A stretch of 64,000 nucleotides of DNA from Janthinobacterium sp. BJB426 (GTDB taxonomy: Bacteria > Pseudomonadota > Gammaproteobacteria > Burkholderiales > Burkholderiaceae_D), in the NCBI RefSeq assembly GCF_002735705.1, contig NZ_PDZL01000006.1:186001-250000 (forward strand). Reading direction: 5' to 3'. The notes under the pieces were generated by a model. It was not told the origin of the DNA and did not search any database. It saw only the letters and a program-made list of their open reading frames with translations. The position numbers were made by a program, and so were the translations under genes. Below are positions 28,009 through 36,695 of the stretch, piece after piece; position 1 is the stretch's first letter; every line of letters begins with the position of its first letter.

Positions 28009-29106
28009 ATGCCCAGGCCCCTCATCGCCACCATCCATCTCGATGCCATGCAACACAATCTGGCGCGCGCCCGTGCCGGCGCCCGCGGCGCCAACGTGTG
28101 GGCCGTCGTCAAGGCAAATGCCTATGGCCACGGCCTGGAACGGGCCATGCGGGGCTTTGCCGAGGCCGATGGTCTGGCACTGGTCGAGGTCGACTACGCC
28201 GTGCGTCTGCGCGAACTGGGCTGGACCAAGCCCATCTTGCTGCTGGAAGGTTTTTTCGACGCCAGCGATTTGCCTGTCATGGCGCAACATGGCTTGAACG
28301 GCAGCGTGCATTGCGAAGAACAGATCGCCCTGCTGGAAGCGGCGCGCCTGCCGCACGCCATCGATGTGCACCTGAAAATGAATACGGGCATGAATCGCTT
28401 GGGTTTCACGCCGGGCGCCGTGGCCGCCGCGTATGCGCGCCTGCGGGCCATCCCGCATGTCGGCACGATCACCTTGATGACGCATTTCGCCAATGCGGAC
28501 GAGGCGGGGGCCACGCGCTTGCCTTTGGCCCAGCAGATGCTGCGTTTCGAAGCGGGCGCGGCCAGCATTGGTGCTGCCTTGCCGCGCAGCCTGTGCAATT
28601 CGGCCGGCGTGCTGCTGCATCATCTGGACAGTGACTGGGTGCGCCCCGGCATCATGCTGTACGGCGGCACGCCCAGCGGCGCTCCCGGCGGCACGTCCGC
28701 CCAGGCGTTCGGCTTGCTGCCCACCATGACCTTGCGCAGCAGTATCATCGGCATCCAGGATATCGCCGCTGGCGAAGTGGTCGGCTATGGCAGCCGTTAT
28801 GAAGCGGCCGGCAATATCAAGGTGGGCGTGGTGGCGTGCGGTTATGCGGATGGCTACCCGCGCCACGCGCCCGAAGGCACGCCCGTGCTGGTCGATGGCG
28901 TGCGCACGGGCCTCATCGGCAGGGTGTCGATGGACATGCTGATGGTCGACCTGACGCACGTGCCGGGCGCTAAAGTTGGCAGCGCCGTGACCTTGTGGGG
29001 CCAGGGCATGCCGATCGACGAGGTGGCCCTGGCTGCCGGCACCATCGGCTACGAGCTGATGTGCGCACTGGCGCCGCGTGTGCCCGTGGTCGAAGCGACA
29101 CAGTGA
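28009..29106 (+). CDS. alr: alanine racemase
   Basis: A 365-residue fold III PLP enzyme making D-alanine for peptidoglycan. The PLP Lys35 is in VWAVVKANAYGHGL, the catalytic Tyr near residue 260 in VGYGSRYEA, and the C-terminal domain has GRVSMDMLMVDLT. Length is normal. The 246-base gap to divergent lplT holds the short palindrome TCACATGTGA (27893-27902) but no gene. Confidence 0.95.
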   Translation: MPRPLIATIHLDAMQHNLARARAGARGANVWAVVKANAYGHGLERAMRGFAEADGLALVEVDYAVRLRELGWTKPILLLEGFFDASDLPVMAQHGLNGSVHCEEQIALLEAARLPHAIDVHLKMNTGMNRLGFTPGAVAAAYARLRAIPHVGTITLMTHFANADEAGATRLPLAQQMLRFEAGAASIGAALPRSLCNSAGVLLHHLDSDWVRPGIMLYGGTPSGAPGGTSAQAFGLLPTMTLRSSIIGIQDIAAGEVVGYGSRYEAAGNIKVGVVACGYADGYPRHAPEGTPVLVDGVRTGLIGRVSMDMLMVDLTHVPGAKVGSAVTLWGQGMPIDEVALAAGTIGYELMCALAPRVPVVEATQ

Positions 29107-29127
29107 CGGCGGCCCGCTGTTTGTATA

Positions 29128-29147
29128 TACTGTATATATAGACAGCA
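29128..29147. promoter_or_regulatory. LexA-type SOS box upstream of radA
   Basis: TACTGTATATATAGACAGCA matches the E. coli-type LexA consensus (CTG-N10-CAG with an AT-rich centre): CTG at 29130-29132 and CAG at 29143-29145 are correctly spaced. It lies 29 bases upstream of the radA start, where LexA would block the promoter. Confidence 0.75.
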
Positions 29148-29175
29148 GTTTCACCTTACCCGGGCAAAGTACACC

Positions 29176-30552
29176 ATGGCAAAAGTCAAGACCATCTACA
29201 CCTGCAGCGACTGCGGCGCCATCAGCAACAAATGGATGGGGCAATGCACCTCGTGCAACCAGTGGAATACCATGGTGGAAACCCTGCCCGAAACGGGCGG
29301 CAACAACCGTTATTCGAATCCGCAGCACATGTCGCTGGCGCAGACGGCGCCCGTGCTGTCGCTCGACGATATCGACGCCATCGACGTGCCCCGTTTCGGC
29401 ACGGGCATCGAGGAATTCGACCGCGTGCTGGGCGGCGGCATGGTCGCGGGCGGCGTCGTGCTGATCGGCGGCGACCCCGGCATCGGCAAGTCGACCCTGC
29501 TGCTGCAGGCGCTGGCGAACATGTCGCACCACAAGCGCGTGCTGTATGTCAGCGGCGAGGAATCGGGCGCGCAGATTGCCCTGCGCGCCAAGCGTCTCGT
29601 CATCGACGCCAAGGAACTCAAATTGCAGGCCGAGATCCAGCTGGAAAAGATACTCTCCACCTTGAACGACCTGAAACCGGAAGTGGTGGTGATCGATTCG
29701 ATCCAGACCGTGTATTCGGACGCCCTCAGCTCGGCGCCCGGTTCAGTGGCGCAAGTGCGCGAATGCGCGGCCCAGCTGACGCGCGCGGCCAAGCAGACGG
29801 GCGTGACCATCATTCTAGTGGGGCACGTGACGAAAGAGGGCGCGCTGGCCGGTCCCCGCGTGCTCGAGCACATCGTCGACACGGTGCTGTATTTCGAGGG
29901 TGACGCCCATTCCAGCTTCCGTCTCGTGCGCGCCATCAAGAACCGTTTCGGCGCCGTCAACGAACTGGGCGTGTTCGCCATGACGGAAAAGGGGCTGAAG
30001 GGTGTGTCGAACCCGTCCGCGCTGTTCCTGTCGCAGCACGACAACCAGGTACCCGGTTCCTGCGTGATGGTGACGCAGGAGGGCACACGCCCCTTGCTGG
30101 TGGAAATCCAGGCCCTGGTCGACACGAGCCACTTGCCGAATGCGCGCCGCCTGTCCGTCGGCCTGGAGCAGAACCGCCTGGCCATGCTGCTGGCCGTGGC
30201 GCACCGCCACGCGGGCATCGCCGCGTTCGACCAGGATGTGTTCATCAACGCCGTCGGCGGCGTCAAGATTACGGAACCGGCGGCCGACCTGGCCGTGTTG
30301 CTGGCGATTAACTCGTCGATGCGCAACAAGCCGCTGCCACGGGGATTGGTCGTGTTTGGCGAGGTGGGTCTGGCGGGCGAAATCCGTCCCGCGCCACGGG
30401 GCCAGGAGCGCTTGCGCGAAGCGGCCAAGCTGGGCTTTATCCTGGCTGTGGTGCCCAAGTCGAACTTGCCCAAGCAAGTCATCGAAGGCCTCAAGGTCAT
30501 CGGCGTCGAGCGTATCGACGAAGCATTCAATAAGCTGCGCGACCTGGAGTAA
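29176..30552 (+). CDS. radA: DNA repair protein RadA (Sms)
   Basis: A 458-residue RecA-like helicase that promotes branch migration during recombination. It has an N-terminal zinc finger (CSDCGAISNKWMGQCTSC), Walker A GGDPGIGKSTLL near residue 97, the RadA-specific KNRFG (IKNRFGAVNE) near residue 257, and a Lon-like C-terminal domain with GLAGEIRPAPRGQERL. Length is normal. A LexA-type box precedes it, so it is probably SOS-inducible. Confidence 0.96.
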   Translation: MAKVKTIYTCSDCGAISNKWMGQCTSCNQWNTMVETLPETGGNNRYSNPQHMSLAQTAPVLSLDDIDAIDVPRFGTGIEEFDRVLGGGMVAGGVVLIGGDPGIGKSTLLLQALANMSHHKRVLYVSGEESGAQIALRAKRLVIDAKELKLQAEIQLEKILSTLNDLKPEVVVIDSIQTVYSDALSSAPGSVAQVRECAAQLTRAAKQTGVTIILVGHVTKEGALAGPRVLEHIVDTVLYFEGDAHSSFRLVRAIKNRFGAVNELGVFAMTEKGLKGVSNPSALFLSQHDNQVPGSCVMVTQEGTRPLLVEIQALVDTSHLPNARRLSVGLEQNRLAMLLAVAHRHAGIAAFDQDVFINAVGGVKITEPAADLAVLLAINSSMRNKPLPRGLVVFGEVGLAGEIRPAPRGQERLREAAKLGFILAVVPKSNLPKQVIEGLKVIGVERIDEAFNKLRDLE

Positions 30553-30612
30553 GAGTTGGTATGGTTTAAATGCCAAGCTTGAGACAAGTCAAACAAAATT
30601 TCCGTTTAGAAC

Positions 30613-30654
30613 TATAATATTTGTCCGATGGATTCACCCAGTGAATCCGCATCG
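30613..30654 (+). promoter_or_regulatory. -10 element and leader hairpin before the PilZ gene
   Basis: A consensus TATAAT lies at 30613-30618; no good -35 is visible. The predicted leader then forms a hairpin at 30626-30654: CGATGGATTCAC pairs with GTGAATC...CATCG around a CCA loop, with a two-base CG bulge. It ends 29 bases before the GTG start. Confidence 0.45.
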
Positions 30655-30683
30655 ACAATGCATAGTTAGAGAAGCGGAATATA

Positions 30684-31004
30684 GTGTCAGTTGAGCAAAG
30701 GCAGGGCGCACGCAAGATATTGCGTGCCAAGGCAATGTTGGTAATGGATGGCGCGGGCCCCGTGGCGGCGCGCACCCTCGATGTGGGGCCGGGCGGCATG
30801 GCAGCCGTCATCGCGGAACCGGTGCCGACAGGTAAGAAGGGCAAGGTGCTGTTCGAATTGTTTTACGATGGCTCGGCGCACATCATCGAGGCGCGCGTGT
30901 CCGTCTCGCATTGCATTTTCAGCAGCGCAGGTTTCAAGGTGGGACTCACTTTCCTGCAGTTGGACATGGCCGTCAGCAGCGCCATCTCGAAATTCATGCG
31001 CTGA
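30684..31004 (+). CDS. PilZ-domain protein
   Basis: A 106-residue single PilZ domain, the c-di-GMP receptor module. The first motif RxxxR is present (RQGAR, residues 5-9). The second, normally (D/N)xSxxG, reads DVGPGG, with Gly in place of Ser, so ligand affinity may be changed. The start is a GTG. It lies upstream of fliD on the same strand, 229 bases away. Confidence 0.8.
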   Translation: MSVEQRQGARKILRAKAMLVMDGAGPVAARTLDVGPGGMAAVIAEPVPTGKKGKVLFELFYDGSAHIIEARVSVSHCIFSSAGFKVGLTFLQLDMAVSSAISKFMR

Positions 31005-31233
31005 GGCAAGCCTGGAGGGCGCGACAGGTGAAATGCGCTAAAATGGTGCATATGGGTTTGCAGTCAGGAAAAACCTGTTCTGTTCGCTGTTTTGATATTC
31101 CAGTAATACTGCATAATTATCAACCAGAAGAGGGACCTTGCCGCGCTACGCGCGCCTGCCGTCCGTTTCCAGCGCAGCACGGTCACGACCTGAACCGTGT
31201 GCCATGACCTTACACCCGACGGGAACGCCTACC

Positions 31234-32619
31234 ATGTTTAATTCGACCATCAACAGCAGGGCCTACACCAACAACACGCAGCAAACGACGCAGGGCAATA
31301 TTTCGGCCGATGTGTATGCGAAGGTGGAGCGCCAGATGCAGTCGCAGAACACGGGCGTCGTCAAACTCAACGCCAGCCTGGCGCGCGACCAGGCCAAGTT
31401 CTCGGGCCTGGGCCAGCTGCAATCGGCGCTGGCGAAATTCCAGACCGTGGCCAAGAACATGGCCGGCAGCGGCCTGGCCACGTCGGCCACGTCCAGCAGC
31501 AAGGATGTGCTGAGCGCCACCACCACCGACAAGGCTGTCAGCGGCAGTCATGAACTGAATGTCAAGCAACTGGCGCAGGGACAGACTTTGCTCAGCGGCG
31601 CGCAGAAATCCTCGAGCGCGGCGATCGGCACGGGGGCGCCCGCGCTGGTGAAGATCGAAGTAGGCTCGGCCGACGGCAAGCAATTTACGCCCGGCAGCGG
31701 CAAGATCATTTCGCTGACCATCGACAGCAGCAACAATAGCCTCGACGGCATCGCCGCCGCGCTCAAGCAGCAGGGAATCGACGCCAGCGTGGTGAAGGGC
31801 GCTGACGGCTACTCGCTGGCCTTGAACGGCAAGAGCGGCGCCGACAGCAGCATGCGCATCAGCGTGTCCGGCGACGCGGCCGTCAGCAATCTGCTCAGCT
31901 ATGCGCCTGGCGCCGGCAAGGGCATGCAGCAGACGGCCGCCGCGCAGGATGCGCTGCTGACCGTCGACGGCAAGGAAATCAAGAGCGCCACGAATACCCT
32001 GACGACGGCTGTCGAGGGCGCCACCATTGAATTGAAGAAAAAGGGTGTGACCGACCTCGTCATCGCCAAGGACAGCAGCCAGATCGCGACCAACGTGGCC
32101 AGCTTCGTCACGGCCTACAATGAACTCAACAGCAAGCTGCAGAGCCTGCAGCAGGGCGATTTGAAGTCCGATACGGCCCTGGGCCAGGTGCGTTCGCAGA
32201 TGGAGCAAGTACTGCGCACGGCCAGCACGGGCGTGCCATCGTCGGTGCTGGGCAGCGCCGGCGTCACCCTGGGCAAGAGCGGCGAGCTGGTGCTCGACGA
32301 TAAAAAGCTCAAGGCGGCCATCGCGGCCGATCCTGAAGCCGTCAGCAAGATGTTTACGAATAACGGCAAGGGTGTGGCGGACCAGTTCGCCAGCAAGATC
32401 GGCGAGCTGACGGGCGAAACGAGCATCATCCGCAAGGAAGTGCAGACGGTCGGCAAGGACATCACCACCCTGACCAACAAGAAAGCCGTGCTGGCCAAGG
32501 CGCTGACGGCCCAGGCGCAGGCGCTGGTGAAAGCGTATTCGGCGCAGGAACAGATGGGAACGAACTCGGCCTTGCCGGGTTATACGGGCAAGAATTCGCT
32601 CTTCGACTTCATGGCCTAA
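31234..32619 (+). CDS. fliD: flagellar filament capping protein FliD
   Basis: A 461-residue FliD-type protein. The N-terminal region has KFSGLGQLQSALAKFQTVAK, the middle has SHELNVKQLAQGQTLLS and DGIAAALKQQGIDASVV, and the C-terminal part has FVTAYNELNSKLQSL with TLGKSGELVLDDKKLKAAIA. The usual N-terminal start of FliD (a GLASGID-type stretch) is replaced by an Asn/Thr/Gln-rich segment. FliD caps the growing filament and folds flagellin. No flagellin or fliS gene is near, so this may be an additional orphan copy. The ATG at 31234 is the best start. Confidence 0.82.
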   Translation: MFNSTINSRAYTNNTQQTTQGNISADVYAKVERQMQSQNTGVVKLNASLARDQAKFSGLGQLQSALAKFQTVAKNMAGSGLATSATSSSKDVLSATTTDKAVSGSHELNVKQLAQGQTLLSGAQKSSSAAIGTGAPALVKIEVGSADGKQFTPGSGKIISLTIDSSNNSLDGIAAALKQQGIDASVVKGADGYSLALNGKSGADSSMRISVSGDAAVSNLLSYAPGAGKGMQQTAAAQDALLTVDGKEIKSATNTLTTAVEGATIELKKKGVTDLVIAKDSSQIATNVASFVTAYNELNSKLQSLQQGDLKSDTALGQVRSQMEQVLRTASTGVPSSVLGSAGVTLGKSGELVLDDKKLKAAIAADPEAVSKMFTNNGKGVADQFASKIGELTGETSIIRKEVQTVGKDITTLTNKKAVLAKALTAQAQALVKAYSAQEQMGTNSALPGYTGKNSLFDFMA

Positions 32620-32722
32620 GGACGCACCGCTAAAGCGCCCATGGCGGCGTTGCATCGCCTTGCCGTATAGCGTACTGTCTGCGGCGCTACGCCTTGCCCT
32701 GAGCGCTGTATCGGCGCGCTTG

Positions 32723-33538
32723 TTACATGCGGTCGCCCTGGGCAAAGAAGGCTGACGGCGAGCTGCCGAAAGTCTTCTTGAACATGGCGGAAAAGGCCGA
32801 CTGGCTGGCGTAGCCCAGTTCTTCGGCCACCTGCGACAGCGGCACGCCGCGCGCGATCAGGGGCGCCGCGTGCGCCAGGCGCACTTGCTGGCGCCACTGG
32901 CCAAAACTCATGCCCAATTCCCGTTCGAACAGCCGCGCCAGGGTACGCTCCGAGGCGCCGACTTGCTGCGCCCAGTGTTCCAGGGTCTGGTTCAAGCCCG
33001 GTTTCTCGATCAGGCTGTCGCACAGGGTCTTCAGGCGCTTATCGCCAGGCAAGGGCACGCGGATGGGGCGCGTGGCCGAGCGTTTCAATTCATCGAGGAT
33101 CAGTTCGGCCAGCAGCGCCTCGCGCGCCGGTTCCTGGCCAGGGTCCAGCTGTTCCAGCGCCATGATCAGCTGGCGCAGCAGGTTCGATACTTCCAGCACC
33201 TTGCAGTCCTGGCCGGCGAACGGTGCGCGTGCGGCATGGATGCACAGCGGGCGCAAACGGGTTTTTTCCAGTATCGTGACGGCATGCTCCACGTTGGGCG
33301 CGATCCAGATGGCGCGCATGGGCGGCAGTACCCAGCTGCTGTTGTTGGCGGTGATGCGCAGCACGCCCTCGAGCGCCATGGTGACCTGGCCCCAGGGATG
33401 CGTGTGTGGCGAGAGAAATTCATCGGGTTGCAGGTCGCGCGCGATCATGGTCACGGGGATGGTCGCGCTCGGCGCTTCCCGTGGCGGACACATGCGGGTA
33501 TGGTGGAGGATAGGTACACCCATCAGCTTGGCCTTCAT
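32723..33538 (-). CDS. AraC-family regulator with cupin sensor
   Basis: A 271-residue regulator: an N-terminal cupin-type domain (SPHTHPWGQVTMALEGVLRI near residue 43) and a C-terminal pair of helix-turn-helix motifs (TLEHWAQQVGASERTLARLF; PLSQVAEELGYASQSAFSAM followed by FKKTFG). Layout resembles NimR/YeaM. It is divergent from an MFS gene 85 bases away; a loose dyad, TCGTTCTGT/ACAGACGA, lies between at 33552-33574. Confidence 0.88.
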   Translation of the reverse strand: MKAKLMGVPILHHTRMCPPREAPSATIPVTMIARDLQPDEFLSPHTHPWGQVTMALEGVLRITANNSSWVLPPMRAIWIAPNVEHAVTILEKTRLRPLCIHAARAPFAGQDCKVLEVSNLLRQLIMALEQLDPGQEPAREALLAELILDELKRSATRPIRVPLPGDKRLKTLCDSLIEKPGLNQTLEHWAQQVGASERTLARLFERELGMSFGQWRQQVRLAHAAPLIARGVPLSQVAEELGYASQSAFSAMFKKTFGSSPSAFFAQGDRM

Positions 33539-33623
33539 TCGATAAATTATGTCGTTCTGTCGGAAAACAGACGATGGTATTTTGCATACACTTGAGCTTC
33601 ACCAGTATAAGACAGGGTATGAC

Positions 33624-34859
33624 ATGATAACAACTAACTCGGCATCCGAAATTCCCACCTTGCGCAGCGACGCCCGCGTCATCGGCCTGGTGGGGCTGGC
33701 GCATGGCGTGTCGCACTTCTATCACCTGATCCTCGCGGCCCTGTTCGTCTGGCTGAAACCCGCCTTCGACCTGTCGTATGCGGAACTGGGCCTGCTGATG
33801 ACGGTGTTCTTCATCATTTCGGGCGTGGGACAGGCGCTGGCCGGCTTTGTCGTCGACCGTTTCGGCGCCCGTGCCGTGTTGTTTTCCGGCATTTTCTTGC
33901 TGGGCGTGTCGGCGCTGGCCCTGTCTACCGCACACAGCTATGCGGCGCTGATGCTGGGCGCCATGCTGGCCGGCATGGGCAACAGCGTGTTTCATCCGGC
34001 CGACTACACCATCCTCAACCAGCGCGTCTCGGCGGCCCGCGTGGCCTACGGCTTTTCCGTGCATGGCATCAGCGGCAATATCGGCTGGGCGCTGGCGCCC
34101 CTGTTCATGACGTATGTTGCCACCCATTATGACTGGCGGGTGGCGCTGCAATGCGCGGCCGTGCTGCCGTTTGGCGTGCTGCTGATCCTGTTCCTGAACC
34201 GCCACGCCATCCGCCCCGAACCCGTGAAAAAGGCCGCGCCGGGCCAGGCGGCTGGCGGCGAAGGCACGCTGGACTTCCTGCGCCTGCCTGCCGTGTGGAT
34301 GTGCTTTGCCTTCTTTTTCATTACCGCCATCGCCCTGGGCGGCATCCAGAGCTTTGCCAGCGTGGCCCTCGTCAAGCTGTACGGCATGAGCCTGGCGCTG
34401 GCTACCAGCGCCTACACGGCCTATATGCTGGCCTCGGCCGTGGGCATGCTGGCCGGCGGCGTGGTGGGTGCGCGCAGCAAGCAGCCGGACCGCAACGTGG
34501 CGATCGCTTTTTCCGCCGCCGCGCTGCTGGCCGTGCTGCTGGCCATGGCCGTCGTGCCGGCCTGGGGCGCGGTGGTGCTGATGGGCGCCATCGGCCTGAT
34601 GTCGGGCGTGGCGGGGCCTTCGCGCGACCTGATGATACGCGCGGCGGCACCGAAGAATGCCACCGGGCGCGTGTATGGCGTCGTGTATTCGGGCCTCGAC
34701 AGCGGCCTGGCCGTCGGTCCCCTGTTCTTTGGCGCGCTGATGGATGGCAACCATCCGGCCCTGCTGTTCGTCTTCATCGGCGTGTTCCAGGCGCTGGCGA
34801 TTGCCACGGCCGTGGGCGTGGGCGGCAAAACACGTGCTGCGGCGCTGCAAAAGGCATAG
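33624..34859 (+). CDS. MFS transporter
   Basis: A 411-residue major facilitator with about 12 membrane segments. The N-terminus [20 protein letters not shown] resembles fosmidomycin-resistance-like transporters, and [12 protein letters not shown] is the cytoplasmic loop 2-3 motif. The substrate is unknown. The divergent AraC-type gene is its likely regulator, and the RraA-like gene follows 32 bases later, probably in the same transcript. Confidence 0.87.
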   Translation: MITTNSASEIPTLRSDARVIGLVGLAHGVSHFYHLILAALFVWLKPAFDLSYAELGLLMTVFFIISGVGQALAGFVVDRFGARAVLFSGIFLLGVSALALSTAHSYAALMLGAMLAGMGNSVFHPADYTILNQRVSAARVAYGFSVHGISGNIGWALAPLFMTYVATHYDWRVALQCAAVLPFGVLLILFLNRHAIRPEPVKKAAPGQAAGGEGTLDFLRLPAVWMCFAFFFITAIALGGIQSFASVALVKLYGMSLALATSAYTAYMLASAVGMLAGGVVGARSKQPDRNVAIAFSAAALLAVLLAMAVVPAWGAVVLMGAIGLMSGVAGPSRDLMIRAAAPKNATGRVYGVVYSGLDSGLAVGPLFFGALMDGNHPALLFVFIGVFQALAIATAVGVGGKTRAAALQKA

Positions 34860-34891
34860 AATCGTTGCCATCTGCCACGAAAGGAATTCCC

Positions 34892-35386
34892 ATGACCTTT
34901 GCGACCACCGACCTGTGCGACGACTATGCAGCCATGCTGGACGATGGCACCCTGGCCGTGCTGCCGCCCGTGTACCGCGCCTTTGGCCAACGCGTGCGTT
35001 TCAGCGGCCCCGCCACCACCTTGCACGTGTTCGAAGACAACGCGCTGGTGCGCAGCACGCTGGAAACGCCGGGCCAGGGTCATGTGCTGGTGATCGATGG
35101 CGGCGGCAGCCTGCGCCGCGCGCTGGTGGGCGGCCAGCTGGGTGTGCTGGCTGAAAACAACGGCTGGGCCGGCATCATCGTCGATGGCTGCATCCGCGAC
35201 AGCGAGGAAATCAATGTCTGCCAGATCGGCGTGCGCGCCCTGGCCACGCATCCGCGCAAGAGCAACAAGACGGGCGCCGGCCAGCGCGACGTGCGCGTGC
35301 AGATCAGCGGCGTGGCCGTGCATCCGGGCGACTGGATCTACGCCGATGCGGATGGCATCCTGGTGGCGCGCCAGGAACTTGATTGA
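34892..35386 (+). CDS. RraA-like protein / 4-hydroxy-4-methyl-2-oxoglutarate aldolase family
   Basis: A 164-residue RraA-fold protein: N-terminal [15 protein letters not shown], then [19 protein letters not shown], then [17 protein letters not shown]. The family contains both RNase E inhibitors and metal-dependent HMG/CHA aldolases; the DGCIRD segment with its preceding Arg is the aldolase metal and substrate site. Sequence alone does not separate the two roles. AAAGGAA precedes the ATG at 34892. Confidence 0.85.
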   Translation: MTFATTDLCDDYAAMLDDGTLAVLPPVYRAFGQRVRFSGPATTLHVFEDNALVRSTLETPGQGHVLVIDGGGSLRRALVGGQLGVLAENNGWAGIIVDGCIRDSEEINVCQIGVRALATHPRKSNKTGAGQRDVRVQISGVAVHPGDWIYADADGILVARQELD

Positions 35387-35448
35387 GCCGCCCCTCTCAG
35401 GAAGAGCGTTACAAATTTTCCACATTAAATATATTTTTGTAAAGTTCT

Positions 35449-35476
35449 TTGATTTTTATCATGGCTGGGATATGAT
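35449..35476 (+). promoter_or_regulatory. sigma70-type promoter of the PEP-CTERM gene
   Basis: TTGATT (35449-35454) and TATGAT (35471-35476) are 16 bases apart in an AT-rich stretch. A small hairpin TGCCT-ATA-AGGCA (35497-35509) and an AAGGAA Shine-Dalgarno sequence lie between promoter and ATG. Confidence 0.6.
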
Positions 35477-35522
35477 TTCACTTAAGGTAACTTTAATGCC
35501 TATAAGGCAAGGAAATCAGCTC

Positions 35523-36164
35523 ATGAAAATCGCCACCATCGCCGCAGTTGTCGCCCTGTTTGCTGCAGGCACCGCCAGCGCCAGTCCCGTCAACCTGATC
35601 ACGAATGGCAATTTTGAAACGGTCGCTGCCGGCTACACCTTCGACAGCGGCTTTAAGGTCGTCAACAGCGGTTCGTCGGCCATTACAGGCTGGACCGTTG
35701 GCGCCAGTTCCGTCGACCTGATCCGCAACGCGTATAACGCCATCAACGGCTACAGCATCGATTTGCTGGGTACGCCAGGTCCGGGTTTCTTGTCGCAAAG
35801 TTTCAATGTCGTTGCTGGCCAGACCTACAGCCTGAGCTTTGACATGGCGCGCAATTCCGGCGGCCCGGCAGGCCAGGGCGTGGCCGTCAATTTTGGCGGC
35901 GTGGTCGGGGATTTCTACTCGACGGCTGCCGCCTCGAACACCTTGTACAACAATACCCTGAGCTTCACGGCCGCTTCCACCGGCCTGGCAACCCTGTCGT
36001 TTGCCAGCGCCGCCAAGGCCGGCACGCCGTTCGACAATTACTCGGGCGCCGTGATCGACAATGTTTCCGTGATGGCCGCCGTGCCGGAACCGGAAACCTA
36101 CGCCATGCTGCTGGCCGGCCTGGGCCTGATGGGTTTCCTGCGCCGCCGCAAGGCCGCCAGGTAA
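35523..36164 (+). CDS. PEP-CTERM exported protein, choice-of-anchor C type
   Basis: A 213-residue secreted protein. It has an N-terminal signal peptide (IAAVVALFAAGTASA, cleavage near residue 21), a beta-sandwich body with LITNGNFETV, ITGWTVGASSVDLI and GPGFLSQSFNVVAGQTYSLS as in choice-of-anchor C proteins, and a C-terminal sorting signal VPEPETYAMLLAGLGLMGFL followed by RRRK. Exosortase normally processes this signal in exopolysaccharide-producing bacteria. No exosortase gene is in the window. Confidence 0.9.
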   Translation: MKIATIAAVVALFAAGTASASPVNLITNGNFETVAAGYTFDSGFKVVNSGSSAITGWTVGASSVDLIRNAYNAINGYSIDLLGTPGPGFLSQSFNVVAGQTYSLSFDMARNSGGPAGQGVAVNFGGVVGDFYSTAAASNTLYNNTLSFTAASTGLATLSFASAAKAGTPFDNYSGAVIDNVSVMAAVPEPETYAMLLAGLGLMGFLRRRKAAR

Positions 36165-36186
36165 TCCCGGCTCCGCCCCACGTCAG

Positions 36187-36219
36187 AACCGCCTGCTGCA
36201 TTGCACAGGCGGTTTTTTG
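36187..36219 (+). terminator. factor-independent terminator
   Basis: AACCGCCTG and CAGGCGGTT form a perfect 9-bp stem with a 10-base loop, followed by a T-rich tract (TTTTGTTTTT). It lies 22 bases after the PEP-CTERM stop and ends that transcript before the convergent MerR gene. Confidence 0.85.
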
Positions 36220-36223
36220 TTTT

Positions 36224-36613
36224 TCAGGGGGCTGGTGCTGCCTCGGCATCTCCCCGCAACGGACAGGCGGCCGCCTGCGGTTCCAGCCGCCGCGCCAACT
36301 CGCCGCGCAACTGCGTCAATCCCGCGATGCGCGCATCGATGTCGGCCAGCTTGCGCGCCAGCGCCGCGCGCAGCAGGTCCGCCATGGCCGGATCGCCTGC
36401 GCCGGCCAGCAGCGGCATGTCGGCCTCGATTTCCGCCAGCGTAAAACCCAGCTGCTGCGCCGTGCGCAAGTAGCGCAGCCAGTCCGCCGCCTCGGGCGGA
36501 TAGTCGCGGTAGCCATTCGCGCCGCGCCGCGCGCGCAGCAAGCCCCGCTTTTCATAGAAGCGCAGGGTATCGCGGCTCAAGCCCGTCGCCTGCGCCATCT
36601 CGCCGATCTGCAT
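36224..36613 (-). CDS. MerR-family regulator
   Basis: A 129-residue MerR protein: N-terminal winged helix (MQIGEMAQATGLSRDTLRFY with EKRGLL), then a dimerisation helix from about residue 80. There is one cysteine near the C-terminus (AAACPLRGD), so a metal site of the CueR type is not evident; an organic or redox signal is equally possible. It is divergent from a small membrane protein behind a typical MerR promoter. Confidence 0.88.
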   Translation of the reverse strand: MQIGEMAQATGLSRDTLRFYEKRGLLRARRGANGYRDYPPEAADWLRYLRTAQQLGFTLAEIEADMPLLAGAGDPAMADLLRAALARKLADIDARIAGLTQLRGELARRLEPQAAACPLRGDAEAAPAP

Positions 36614-36636
36614 GGAAATATTCCTTCATAAAATGC

Positions 36637-36668
36637 TTGACCATGGAGTGTACTCCAGCCTTGAGAAT
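36637..36668 (+). promoter_or_regulatory. MerR-type promoter/operator
   Basis: The -35 box TTGACC (36637-36642) is followed by a 19-20 base spacer holding the perfect dyad TGGAGT-GT-ACTCCA (36644-36657), then TGAGAAT as -10 region. The over-long spacer with a central palindrome is the classic arrangement that MerR activators untwist. It faces the membrane protein at 36696. Confidence 0.75.
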
Positions 36669-36695
36669 GGGCGCTTTCCATACACAGGAGTTCCC

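Noticed and set aside
27763..29532. A 590-codon upstream extension of lplT
   Set aside because: It runs antisense through alr and radA; LplT similarity starts exactly at 27762.
35461..35500. Sigma54 promoter before the PEP-CTERM gene
   Set aside because: A TGGC is present but the required -12 GC element at correct spacing is not; a sigma70 promoter fits better.
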